Source: Treponema sp.
Lineage (GTDB): Bacteria; Spirochaetota; Spirochaetia; Treponematales; Treponemataceae
DNA: 64,000 nt
NCBI GenBank assembly: GCA_017469785.1
Contig: JAFUFU010000045.1
Span: 1 to 64,000 of the forward strand
Direction of reading: 5' to 3'
Below are positions 26,602 to 35,355 of the stretch, piece after piece. The translations under genes and the position numbers were made by a program. The notes beneath the pieces are model-generated. The model was not told where the DNA came from. It worked only from the letters and a program-made list of their open reading frames with translations, and made no database searches. Within the stretch, counting starts at the first letter, position 1. Each line of letters begins with the position of its first letter.

Positions 26602-27783
26602 ATGAAACGAACAGGAATAATTCTTGGATTTGTGGGCCTGCTTCTGCTTGCTTCATGTAATGAAAAAAAGGTCGATACTGTCAAGGTAGGGCTTTTGCAC
26701 TCGCTCTCTGGCACTATGTCGATTTCAGAGACTTCTGTACGAGACGCGGAGCTGCTTGCAATTTCTGAAATCAATGCGAACGGTGGAGTGCTCGGAAAGC
26801 AGATTGAGGCTGTTCAAGCAGACGGTGCCAGCGACCCCCAGATTTTCGCGGATGAGGCCAGAAAATTGCTTCAAAACGAAAAAGTCGTGACTGTGTTCGG
26901 ATGCTGGACAAGTGCATCGCGCAAGGCAGTCAAGCCTGTTTTTGAGGAACTGTATGGTCTTTTGTGGTACCCGGTTCAGTACGAGGGAATGGAAGCAAGC
27001 CCTAACATCATGTACATGGGAGCTTCTCCGAACCAGCAGATTGTTCCTGCTGTAGATTATTGCGCTGAGACAATCGGAAAGCGCATGTTCCTGGTCGGAA
27101 GTGATTATGTTTTCCCCCGCACGGCCAACAAAATCATCAAGGCGCAGCTTGCCCAGCTCGATGGCGAGTGTCTTGGTGAAGAGTATATCCAGATGGGCGG
27201 AACTGACTTCAATGCTGTAGTCAAAAAGATTCTTGAAGTGAAGCCTGACGTGATTCTCAATACGCTTAACGGAGATTCAAACGTGGCTTTCTTTGCGGCC
27301 CTTGCGAAAGCTGGTATAACATCGGCAAAAATTCCTGTCATGAGTTTTTCAATCGCTGAAGAAGAAGTCGCAAAAATGAATTTGGAGAATCTTGCTGGTC
27401 ATTTGGTCTCATGGAATTACTACGAGACCACGCAGACACCACGCAATGAAAAATTCGTCACCGATTACAAGGAGAAATACGGCGATGACCGCATGACCGG
27501 CGACCCGATTGAGGCTGCGTATATTGCGGTTTACATGTGGGCCGCTGCATGTGAAAAGGCTGGCAGTTTCGACGTTGAGGCAGTTCGCGTCGCTTCAAAA
27601 GGCTTGAGCTTTTCCGCACCTGAGGGTATTGTAACGATTGATGGCGGAAACCAGCACCTTTACAAGCAGGTACGAATCGGAAAAATCAACAACAAAGGCC
27701 TGATTGATGAAGTATGGGCTACACCGTCTGTAATTAAGCCGGATCCATATTTAAGTACATATCCATGGGCAAGAGGATTATAA
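26602..27783 (+). CDS. UrtA-like urea/amide-binding lipoprotein without its transporter
   Basis: This is a 393-residue type I periplasmic binding protein with lipobox LLASC (Cys19). [68 protein letters not shown] and [16 protein letters not shown] match the UrtA urea-binding subfamily closely. No UrtB-E permease or ATPase genes are beside it. It starts 8 bases after the sensor cyclase stop, with TAGGAG before it, so the two are almost surely cotranscribed. It may deliver a ligand to the propeller domain of the cyclase, or serve a transporter encoded elsewhere. Ligand identity is not shown by sequence alone. Confidence 0.8.
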   Translation: MKRTGIILGFVGLLLLASCNEKKVDTVKVGLLHSLSGTMSISETSVRDAELLAISEINANGGVLGKQIEAVQADGASDPQIFADEARKLLQNEKVVTVFGCWTSASRKAVKPVFEELYGLLWYPVQYEGMEASPNIMYMGASPNQQIVPAVDYCAETIGKRMFLVGSDYVFPRTANKIIKAQLAQLDGECLGEEYIQMGGTDFNAVVKKILEVKPDVILNTLNGDSNVAFFAALAKAGITSAKIPVMSFSIAEEEVAKMNLENLAGHLVSWNYYETTQTPRNEKFVTDYKEKYGDDRMTGDPIEAAYIAVYMWAAACEKAGSFDVEAVRVASKGLSFSAPEGIVTIDGGNQHLYKQVRIGKINNKGLIDEVWATPSVIKPDPYLSTYPWARGL

Positions 27784-27786
27784 TTT

Positions 27787-28728
27787 ATGAAACACATTTT
27801 ACAGAAATTACAGGAAGTCGCAGTTCAGAACGGACCGCTTTGCGTTGGACTGGACACAGATCCGTCTTATCTTCCGGAATCAGTCCTGAAGGCATTTGAT
27901 TCACCGGTAGAGGCGGTTTTGGCTTATAACAAAGAGATTATCAAGCGGGTGGCCGTGGATAAATCAGCATGCTGTTTTAAGATTCAGATTGCATATTACG
28001 AGGCAATGGGTATCGAAGGCTTAAGGGCCTATATCGAGACGATTAAGGCTGTACATGAGGCCGGATTTATCGCAATCAGCGACATCAAGCGTGGTGACAT
28101 TGCTGATACGGCAAAAGCTTATGCCCGCGCCCACTTCGGCGAAAACAGCGATTTCGAGACTGATATAATCACAATCAATCCATACATGGGATTTGACACT
28201 TTAAAGCCCTTCACTGAATATTGCAAACCGCAAGGGGAGCTTGGGGGCAAGGGTATTTTCGTACTTCTGCGCACTTCAAATCCTGGCATGGTGGACATTG
28301 AGCAAGAGGAACTTAAAGCGGGCGGCCGTGTTCTCGACAAGACTGGTGGCGAATTGGAGAAGATTTCCGCTGAATTCAAGGCTTTCTATCCTGAGCAGAC
28401 CTGTTCCCCTGTTGGAGCCGTAGTTGGCTGTACCGAAGAAAGCGACGCTCGCGCCTTGCGTGACGCATACCCAGATATTTTCTTCTTGATTCCGGGCTAC
28501 GGCGCACAGGGAGGAGCTGCCCGAATCGCAGCCACACTGCTTGATAAAGCTGGCGGAACAGTCAATTCAAGCCGGGGCATTCTGTGTGCATGGAAGAAAG
28601 ACGAGTCGCTGGCAGAGGGGCGGGAGAAAGGCATTCTCTGCCTCAAGGACATAGCTGACGCGGCCGGAAAAGCCTGCCGGGATTCAACGGCAGACTTACT
28701 GGGAGCCAAAAAGGCTCTTGGCCTTTAA
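27787..28728 (+). CDS. pyrF: Orotidine 5'-phosphate decarboxylase (type 2)
   Basis: This 313-residue cytosolic enzyme converts OMP to UMP, the last step of UMP synthesis. It has the long type 2 (mycobacterial-like) form: LCVGLDTDPSYLP at the start, CCFKIQIAYYEAMG, and the catalytic AISDIKRGDIADTAKAYA with the Lys-Asp pair. GAVVGCTE and IPGYGAQGGAA form the phosphate-binding end. It follows the UrtA-like gene by 3 bases, a surprising operon partner. The stop overlaps that of metE by 4 bases. Confidence 0.96.
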   Translation: MKHILQKLQEVAVQNGPLCVGLDTDPSYLPESVLKAFDSPVEAVLAYNKEIIKRVAVDKSACCFKIQIAYYEAMGIEGLRAYIETIKAVHEAGFIAISDIKRGDIADTAKAYARAHFGENSDFETDIITINPYMGFDTLKPFTEYCKPQGELGGKGIFVLLRTSNPGMVDIEQEELKAGGRVLDKTGGELEKISAEFKAFYPEQTCSPVGAVVGCTEESDARALRDAYPDIFFLIPGYGAQGGAARIAATLLDKAGGTVNSSRGILCAWKKDESLAEGREKGILCLKDIADAAGKACRDSTADLLGAKKALGL

Positions 28729-31019
28729 ACCGCGGCTTTCAGTTCGGAAGTCACTTCTTTTCTGATTTCTTCTGCGGCTAAAACCAGATTCTTGAGGCTG
28801 GCTTTTGTTTCGGCCTCGCCTCTGGTTTTTAGTCCACAGTCAGGATTTACCCACAGCTTTTCAAGCGGCACTTTTTCAAGCATTTTCTTCAGGGCCGCTT
28901 CAATTTCCTCCTTTGCCGGCACTCGCGCCGAATGAATGTCATAAACTCCTGGTCCAACTTCAGTCCTGAATTCCGCCTCTTTAAGGGCAGAAAGAATCTT
29001 CAGGTCTGAACGGCTTGCCTCAAATGTGATTGCGTCAGCGTCCATGTCATCAATCTCACGAATAATGTCGTTAAATTCGCTGTAGCACATGTGTGTGTGA
29101 ATCTGAGTCCCTGGTTTTACCTTTGCATGAACAAGACGGAAGGCTGGAATCGCCCAATCAAGATAGTCTGAGTGCCAGTCGCTTTTTCTAAGGGGCAGCT
29201 TTTCACGAAGGGCAGCTTCGTCAATCTGAATGATTTTGATTCCGTTCTTTTCAAGGTCAAGGACTTCCTCGCGGATAGCAAGGGCTATCTGCAAGGCCTG
29301 CTCCTTTAAGCTGATGTCCTCACGGGGGAAAGACCAGTTCAAAATTGTTACAGGACCTGTCAGCATACCTTTAACGATTTTTTTAGTCTGCTTTTGAGCA
29401 AAAACTGCCCATGAAACTGTCATGGCTTCCCTTCGGCTCACGTCGCTCCAGATAATCGGCGGCTTTACGCAACGGGTGCCGTAGCTTTGAACCCAGGCAT
29501 TTTTTGTAAAAATGTAGCCATAAAGCTGGCTTCCAAAATATTCAACCATGTCGTTGCGTTCAAATTCACCGTGAACCAGAACATCCAGTCCCAATTCTTC
29601 CTGAAGTTTAATGCAATCGCGGATTTTTTCCTGATTGAAGGCTACGTACTGTTCTTTTGTGATTTTTCCATTACGAAAGGCAGCCCGATTTGAGCGAACG
29701 TCAGCAGTCTGAGGGAAGGAGCCGATTGTCGTCGTGGGAAGAAGAGGCAGATTCAAGGCCTTGTGCTGGATTTTTTCACGCTCGTCAAAGGCAGGCTGAC
29801 GGACAAAGTCTTTTTCGGTCAATTCTGAAAGGGCTTTCTGCACGTCTGTGCTTTTAAAGACCCGTTCCTGTTCAAAATGTTTTTTGTTGGCGGCATACTT
29901 TTCTGCATCTTTTGAGGCGATTTCGGCCAGTTCATCAAGTTTTTCCTCGGCAAAGGCAAAGTGCTTTTTAATGTCGTCCTTTAGAATGTCTTCGGCCTGT
30001 GTCGTGTATGGAACGTGAAGAAGGGAGCATGAAGTTGAGACCACAAGCTTTTCTTCCTTGACGGTCGCCTGAATTTTTTTGACCAAGGAAATTTTTTCCT
30101 CGTAGCGGCTTCGCCAGATGTTCTTTCCGTTTACGATTCCGGCAAACAGCAGGATATTTTCTGGGAATTTCTTTGACACCAGCTCCAGGCTCTTTTTTCC
30201 TTCTATAAAATCAAGGCCGATTCCGTCAAAGCCCAACGAACAAATTTGGTCATAAATGTCTCGGACGTCGCCAAAGAAGGTTTGCAGGCAGACTTTGATT
30301 TTTGACTCTGAACGGATTTTTGAAAGAAGCGAAGCGTAAATAGAAGTGAAAAGTGATTTTTCTGCTTCCGACAAATCCCGCACAAGATAAGGCTCGGCAA
30401 AGAAAATCCATTCAGCTCCCTGCTCAGAAAGTTCCCGGGTGAGCTTAGAATATGAATCAACAAAGTCACAAACAAAATCCACGGCTTTTTTGGCACCTGT
30501 GAAATTGGCCAGAGAAAGGAAAGTGAATGCTCCTGTCAAAACTGGAGTAGTTTTGATTCCAAGGGCAGCGGCTTCCCTGTATTCGCGCAGAGGCTTTGAA
30601 TCCTTTGCGAGTGAAATTTTACTTGAGTCTGAAAGTTCTGGCACAATGTAGTGATAGTTTGTGTTAAACCATTTTTTCATTGGAAGAGCTTTAACGTCAC
30701 CTTCGCTGCCCTGATACCCGTGGGCGGCTGCAAAGTATTTTTCAATTTCAGAAAGTTTGAGTGAAGAATATCGCTCAGGAAGTGTATTGAAAATAAATGC
30801 CGTGTCCAGCACGTTGTCATAGAAAGAAAAATCATTTGAAGGAATGAATGTAATTCCAGCTTTCTCCTGCTTTTTCCAGCCGTATTCCCGGATTTTTTTT
30901 GCTGTCGATTCAAGTTCTTCCAAACTGATTTCTTTTTTGAAGAATTTTTCCTCTGCAAATTTAAGTTCCCTTTCCTTTCCAATCCGCGGGAATCCCGTCA
31001 CCGATGTTTTTAATGCCAT
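28725..31019 (-). CDS. metE: Cobalamin-independent methionine synthase
   Basis: This 764-residue enzyme transfers the methyl group of methyltetrahydropteroyl-polyglutamate to homocysteine. The family-typical N-terminal half begins TGFPRIGKERELKFAEEKFF. The C-terminal catalytic half has IGSFPQTADVRSNRAAFRNG, HGEFERNDMVEYFG, TGPVTILNWSFPRED and the zinc ligands in HMCYSEF and NPDCGLKTR. The ribosome site AAGGAG precedes the ATG. The divergent LysR gene is the likely regulator, as MetR is for metE in other bacteria. No SAM riboswitch is seen in its 100-base leader. Confidence 0.97.
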   Translation of the reverse strand: MALKTSVTGFPRIGKERELKFAEEKFFKKEISLEELESTAKKIREYGWKKQEKAGITFIPSNDFSFYDNVLDTAFIFNTLPERYSSLKLSEIEKYFAAAHGYQGSEGDVKALPMKKWFNTNYHYIVPELSDSSKISLAKDSKPLREYREAAALGIKTTPVLTGAFTFLSLANFTGAKKAVDFVCDFVDSYSKLTRELSEQGAEWIFFAEPYLVRDLSEAEKSLFTSIYASLLSKIRSESKIKVCLQTFFGDVRDIYDQICSLGFDGIGLDFIEGKKSLELVSKKFPENILLFAGIVNGKNIWRSRYEEKISLVKKIQATVKEEKLVVSTSCSLLHVPYTTQAEDILKDDIKKHFAFAEEKLDELAEIASKDAEKYAANKKHFEQERVFKSTDVQKALSELTEKDFVRQPAFDEREKIQHKALNLPLLPTTTIGSFPQTADVRSNRAAFRNGKITKEQYVAFNQEKIRDCIKLQEELGLDVLVHGEFERNDMVEYFGSQLYGYIFTKNAWVQSYGTRCVKPPIIWSDVSRREAMTVSWAVFAQKQTKKIVKGMLTGPVTILNWSFPREDISLKEQALQIALAIREEVLDLEKNGIKIIQIDEAALREKLPLRKSDWHSDYLDWAIPAFRLVHAKVKPGTQIHTHMCYSEFNDIIREIDDMDADAITFEASRSDLKILSALKEAEFRTEVGPGVYDIHSARVPAKEEIEAALKKMLEKVPLEKLWVNPDCGLKTRGEAETKASLKNLVLAAEEIRKEVTSELKAAV

Positions 31020-31092
31020 AAAAAATTTCTCCTTAACCTACCGGTTTACTAGTTTTTAGAAAGTATATAAATTTACTTCACTAATGGAAAAT

Positions 31093-31118
31093 ACTATTTT
31101 CAAATACTTTGCAATAGT
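31093..31118. promoter_or_regulatory. Candidate LysR operator between metE and the LysR gene
   Basis: An inverted repeat ACTATT / AATAGT (31093-31098 and 31113-31118) with a 14-base spacer lies midway in the divergent gap, the usual place for a LysR-type activator site. Support is positional only. Confidence 0.35.
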
Positions 31119-31162
31119 TTTTAGCTATGGCAAGAATTAAATTTTCCTGCTATATTGGTTTC

Positions 31163-32077
31163 ATGACTTTACAGCAGTTGAAATATGTGGTTGCCGTAGC
31201 TGACTTTAAGAATATAACGGAAGCTTCACGCAAAATTTTTGTTTCGCAGCCCAGCCTTACAGCCTCAATCAGGGAACTTGAGGACGAAATGGGCATAAAA
31301 ATTTTTTCACGCTCAAACAAGGGCGTCACAGTCACCAACGACGGCGAGCAATTCCTTTCCTATGCCCGGCAGATTCTGGAACAGGCTACCCTTCTTGAGG
31401 AACGCTACAAAAATCCCAAGGGCGGAAATCCCATTTTTTCGGTGAGCTGCCAGCATTATTCCTTTGCGGTAAATGCCTTTGTCGATGTAATCCGAGAATT
31501 CGGCGGAAATAAATACGATTTTACCCTGCGAGAAACCCAAACCCACGAAATCATTGAGGATGTGGCACATTTGAAGAGCGAAGTCGGCGTTTTGTATATC
31601 AGTTCCAAAAACGAAGACGTAATCTCAAAACTCATCAGAAAGAATAATCTTGTATTTGAAAGTCTTTTCACCACCAACCTCAATGTCTTTATCTCAAAGT
31701 CCAGTCCCCTGGCCGAAAAGCCCTTCATCTCCCTTTCTGATCTGGCTCCTTATCCCTTCCTTTCCTATGAGCAGGGCGACTTCAATTCCTTCTATTATGC
31801 TGAGGAGCCGCTGACTGAAATTGACTTTAACTGCCCCAAAGTAATCAAAGTCCGTGACCGGGCAACACTTTTCAATCTTTTAATCGGACTAGACGGCTAC
31901 ACAATCTGTTCGGGAATCATAAGCCACAAACTGAATGGAGCAGACATCATTTCCCGCCCGCTGATGGTAGAAGACAAAATGACCGTGGGAATCGTCACAA
32001 AAAAAGGAATCGCCCTTTCACGATATGCCGAAATGTACATCAATTCCCTAAAAAAGCATGTGGGAATAAAATCGTAG
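31163..32077 (+). CDS. LysR-family regulator, probably of metE
   Basis: This 304-residue protein has an N-terminal winged HTH: MTLQQLKYVVAVADFKNITEASRKIFVSQPSLTASIRELEDEMGIKIFSRSNKGVTVT. A LysR substrate-binding domain follows (about 90-300). It is of the CysB/CbbR-like short type. The start at 31163 is chosen because LysR proteins begin at this point of the first helix; a frame from 31127 would add 12 unusual residues. It is divergent from metE, so control of methionine synthesis in response to homocysteine or another sulfur metabolite is likely but not proven. Confidence 0.9.
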   Translation: MTLQQLKYVVAVADFKNITEASRKIFVSQPSLTASIRELEDEMGIKIFSRSNKGVTVTNDGEQFLSYARQILEQATLLEERYKNPKGGNPIFSVSCQHYSFAVNAFVDVIREFGGNKYDFTLRETQTHEIIEDVAHLKSEVGVLYISSKNEDVISKLIRKNNLVFESLFTTNLNVFISKSSPLAEKPFISLSDLAPYPFLSYEQGDFNSFYYAEEPLTEIDFNCPKVIKVRDRATLFNLLIGLDGYTICSGIISHKLNGADIISRPLMVEDKMTVGIVTKKGIALSRYAEMYINSLKKHVGIKS

Positions 32078-32120
32078 GGCCACCTCGTATTTATTGTGCC
32101 GATGTGATATAATTTTCGGC

Positions 32121-33941
32121 ATGAAACAGTTGACTGATTGTAAAGGCGAGCCGCTTCCGATTTTTGGCAAGGGCATTGTAACTGAATGTGATATTGTAGC
32201 AGGTGCTGTTCCTTTTGGAAGCGTTTGGAATCTAAAAGTCCTCATGGTGGCAGATTTATCCACTGGCTCAGATGATATTCCTGTTCCAATTCCGGGGCAG
32301 TTTTATCTGATTCGAGTTGCAAAAACCGGCGTTCTTTTGGGCCGCCCAATCAGTGTTTATAAGGGACGAAAGGCCGGAGAAGCAGCTCACATTGAATTCC
32401 TCATTCTCAAAAAAGGAAAGGGAACTCAGGAACTCTGTGACCTCAAAAAAAATGACGAAGTTCAACTTATCGGTCCCACAGGAAATTCTTTTCCTGCGCC
32501 TCAAAAAACTGATAGACCCTGTATCGTTGGCGGCGGAATCGGTGTGGCACCTGTGGCGGGCTTTGCCTCAACGCTTGAGCCAAAATCTTATGACTTTTTC
32601 GCTTCTTTTAAAAGCGGCTCTTATGGTCTTGAATATGTGGATGCGGCAGAGCTAAAAATTACTACAGATGACGGCTCAGCGGGCATTCACGGAATGTTGC
32701 CAGCCGCACTCACAGCCCAGACCCTCAAAGAAAAGGGCTACACGGTGCTTTATGCCTGCGGACCCACTCCTATGCTGGCTTATGTGCAGAAAATCTGTAT
32801 GGAAGCGGGAGTAAAATCTTTCCTCAGCATGGAAAAAAACATGGCCTGTGGCGTGGGAGCTTGTCTTGGCTGTACAATCACCACCACCGAAGGAAACAAA
32901 CGCTGCTGTAAAGACGGTCCTGTTTTCAAGGGTGAGATTTTGCAGTTTGAGCCGCCTAAAAACAAACCTGTCTTCGGAAGTGCCAGAGGAAATGATGGTA
33001 AAATCGCAGAATTTGAGCCTGATTTGAGCGTCGAAGTGGCTGGAGTTCGTTTTGAAAACCCGGTAATTGCGGCCAGCGGAACTTTTGGCTACGGCTCAGA
33101 ATATGCCAGCGTTTTCGATGTGAACGGTCTTGGCGGAATTTGCTCAAAAGGACTTACCTTGCAGGCCCGACATGGCAACACGGGAACCCGTCTTGTTGAA
33201 ACTCCATCGGGTTTAATAAACTCTATCGGACTTGAAAATCCAGGAATCGAGCATTTCATTGAGCATGAGCTTCCATCAATGCTGGAGTTAAAGCCTGTCA
33301 CCATTGCGAACTTGTCTGGCTCTTCCATCGAAACTTATGTTGAGGGCGCGAAATTGCTGGAAAAGACAGCTGTTCCTATGATTGAGTTGAACATCAGCTG
33401 CCCGAATGTTAAGGCTGGCGGAATGGGCTTTGGTATGGATTGTGAGCTTGCTTCCACAGTCACAAAAGCCGTTCGTGAAGTGACAAAAAAGCCTCTCATG
33501 GTAAAGCTCACTCCAAACGCGCCGGACTTAATCGGTGTTGCCATGGCAGTTCGGGAAGCGGGCGCAGACGCACTCAGCCTCGTGAACACTTTCCAGGCTA
33601 TGTCCATCGATTTGAACACTGGCCGACCTGTCTTTGACAATATCCGTGCGGGATTTTCAGGACCTGCGGTAAAGCCAATCGCCCTCCGTATGGTCTACGA
33701 TTTGGTTCAGGCTATGAATAAACTCCCTGAAAGCGAGAGAATTCCTGTGGTGGGCTTGGGCGGCATTTCCTGTTGGCAAGATGCCGTTGAATTCCTTATG
33801 GCAGGAGCAAGCGCAATCCAAGTGGGAACGGCGACTTTCTCAAATCCCAACACTATGCTTGAGATTATACGCGGTCTAAAGGATTACATGAAGCAAAAAG
33901 GATTTAAGACAATTTCTGAATTTAGGGGAATTGCACAATAA
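32121..33941 (+). CDS. pyrD: Fused dihydroorotate dehydrogenase: PyrK + PyrD (class 1B)
   Basis: This is a 606-residue fusion. Residues 1-285 are the electron-transfer subunit PyrK: FAD-binding ferredoxin-reductase part with LLGRPISVY, NAD site GGGIGVAPVAGF, and a [2Fe-2S] cysteine cluster in MACGVGACLGCTI. Residues about 300-606 are the class 1B catalytic subunit PyrD. It has the FMN-site motif AASGTFGYGSEY, catalytic Cys in NISCPNVK, VKLTPNAPD and VVGLGGISCWQDAVEF. In most bacteria these are two genes. The enzyme oxidises dihydroorotate to orotate with NAD+. The start at 32121 gives the native PyrK N-terminus. pyrF lies 3.4 kb upstream, with metE between. Confidence 0.96.
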   Translation: MKQLTDCKGEPLPIFGKGIVTECDIVAGAVPFGSVWNLKVLMVADLSTGSDDIPVPIPGQFYLIRVAKTGVLLGRPISVYKGRKAGEAAHIEFLILKKGKGTQELCDLKKNDEVQLIGPTGNSFPAPQKTDRPCIVGGGIGVAPVAGFASTLEPKSYDFFASFKSGSYGLEYVDAAELKITTDDGSAGIHGMLPAALTAQTLKEKGYTVLYACGPTPMLAYVQKICMEAGVKSFLSMEKNMACGVGACLGCTITTTEGNKRCCKDGPVFKGEILQFEPPKNKPVFGSARGNDGKIAEFEPDLSVEVAGVRFENPVIAASGTFGYGSEYASVFDVNGLGGICSKGLTLQARHGNTGTRLVETPSGLINSIGLENPGIEHFIEHELPSMLELKPVTIANLSGSSIETYVEGAKLLEKTAVPMIELNISCPNVKAGGMGFGMDCELASTVTKAVREVTKKPLMVKLTPNAPDLIGVAMAVREAGADALSLVNTFQAMSIDLNTGRPVFDNIRAGFSGPAVKPIALRMVYDLVQAMNKLPESERIPVVGLGGISCWQDAVEFLMAGASAIQVGTATFSNPNTMLEIIRGLKDYMKQKGFKTISEFRGIAQ

Positions 33942-33948
33942 AAGAAAA

Positions 33949-33978
33949 GGGGAAGTTTGAGTCAACTTCCCCTTTTTT
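33949..33978. terminator. Terminator between pyrKD and fabV, probably bidirectional
   Basis: A 9-bp perfect stem GGGGAAGTT / AACTTCCCC is followed by six T on the plus strand. An A-rich run before it gives a T-rich run for the minus strand. Confidence 0.85.
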
Positions 33979-33979
33979 A

Positions 33980-35197
33980 TTAGTCAATTGCTGTCATGTC
34001 AGTGATGTCTTTTTCGTAATCAACGCCATCAACTGCAAATCCGTTGATATTGAGGAAGTCTTTGCGGATTCCTTCGACGTCAATGTGCTCATGAAGGTTC
34101 TGTTCATTTACGACTTTCATGTGCTCGTCGATTTCGGCCTGAACTTTCGGATCAAGTTCCCAGTCATCGATCCGGATACGTCCTTCCTCATCGACGGGAA
34201 CTTTTTTGTCCGCCGTGTAGAGTCGTTCGGTAAAGAGTCGTTCAATCTGCTCTTTGCATCCTTCGTGAGAGCCAAGTTTTTTCTGGACGAAGAAAAGACA
34301 TCCGAGATACATCGTGATAACCGGGATGACAGAGCTTGAGCGGGTGATAAGGCCTTTGTTTACTGAAACATAGGCTGCGCCGCCGATTTTCTTGAGCTGC
34401 GCATCGATAGACTTAGCCCGTGCTTCCAAGTCTTTTTTTGCCGCACCGATTGTTCCGTCGCGGTAAATCGGATGAGAATATTTTGGACCAATGTAAGAAT
34501 ATGCCAGCGTTCTTGCTCCTTCCGCGAGAACATCAGCTTCTGAAAGGTACTTAATCCAGCGTTCCCAGTCTTCGCCACCCATGACCTTGACCGTGTTCGG
34601 GATATCGTCTCCTTCTGCTGGCTGAGCTTCCATCGTGCTGATTTTTTCTGTCATCATGTCGAGAGATGCGCCACCGTATGGCTGTCCGACCGGCTTGATG
34701 ACTGAGCGGTACATGACCTTTGTATCAGGATCAGTGCGTACCGGTGAAGCCAATGAATAAACGATAAGATCGAATTTCACGCCCCACTTTTTAGCCTCGT
34801 CAATGACTGTCTGGCGACATTCATCGCTGTATGCGTCCATGTTGAAAGTGACGGCTTTGAGACCGGCTTTTTTTGCGGCCCGGTCGAAGGCTTTGTTGTT
34901 GTACCAGCCCGGGGTTCCGCCTTTTGTTGTGGTAGGTTCTTTCTCAAAAGAAACGCCGATTGTGTCGGCTCCATATTCAAAAGCTGCCATAATTCGGCTT
35001 GCCAATCCGTATCCTGTAGAGCATCCGAGAACGAGAACGTTCTTTGGCGCATATCCGCCTTCTTTTGCGGTCTTGATGCCTCGTTTTGATTTTTGCGCGA
35101 TTGCATATTCAATCTGATGTTCTGTGTCACGGGCGCATCCCACCGGATGAGCGTTGATACAGATATTTGAGCGAATCATTGGTTTAATTACAGCCAT
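33980..35197 (-). CDS. fabV: NADH-dependent trans-2-enoyl-ACP/CoA reductase
   Basis: This 405-residue single-chain reductase of the FabV/TER family is the type first studied in Treponema denticola. MAVIKPMIRSNICINAHPVGC opens the protein. VLGCSTGYGLASRIMAAFEYGADTIGVSFEK is the long Rossmann loop that binds NADH. The active-site motif Tyr-x8-Lys is YRDGTIGAAK (near 240). It completes each cycle of fatty-acid elongation, or reduces crotonyl-CoA in butyrate metabolism. It is transcribed as its own unit from a palindromic promoter and lies next to a block of ketosynthase, reductase and dehydratase genes. Confidence 0.96.
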   Translation of the reverse strand: MAVIKPMIRSNICINAHPVGCARDTEHQIEYAIAQKSKRGIKTAKEGGYAPKNVLVLGCSTGYGLASRIMAAFEYGADTIGVSFEKEPTTTKGGTPGWYNNKAFDRAAKKAGLKAVTFNMDAYSDECRQTVIDEAKKWGVKFDLIVYSLASPVRTDPDTKVMYRSVIKPVGQPYGGASLDMMTEKISTMEAQPAEGDDIPNTVKVMGGEDWERWIKYLSEADVLAEGARTLAYSYIGPKYSHPIYRDGTIGAAKKDLEARAKSIDAQLKKIGGAAYVSVNKGLITRSSSVIPVITMYLGCLFFVQKKLGSHEGCKEQIERLFTERLYTADKKVPVDEEGRIRIDDWELDPKVQAEIDEHMKVVNEQNLHEHIDVEGIRKDFLNINGFAVDGVDYEKDITDMTAID

Positions 35198-35253
35198 CTT
35201 TTTCTCCTGTCATGGTAAAGTCCGAAGAATCGGAATTTAAACTTTTATATATA

Positions 35254-35294
35254 ATACTAGCTATTCTGACAAAATCTGTCAATTTGTCAGAATA
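35254..35294 (-). promoter_or_regulatory. fabV promoter with palindromic operator
   Basis: Read on the minus strand: TTGACA (35277-35282), 17 bases, TAGTAT (35254-35259). A perfect 12-bp inverted repeat TATTCTGACAAA / TTTGTCAGAATA (35262-35273 and 35283-35294) with a 9-base spacer spans the -35 box and spacer. The repeat has no T run after it, so an operator is more likely than a terminator. Confidence 0.75.
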
Positions 35295-35355
35295 AAATCA
35301 AAATCGCGGTTGCCTAAGTAAGTGATTTGAGCTTTTCGCCTGTACTGGCCTTGTT

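Noticed and set aside
31020..31162. SAM or T-box riboswitch before metE
   Set aside because: The leader is only about 100 bases and AT-rich, with none of the conserved SAM or T-box segments and no terminator hairpin.
35262..35294. Terminator after the secreted protein gene
   Set aside because: The palindrome lacks a T run on the minus strand and overlaps a consensus promoter, so an operator is the better reading.
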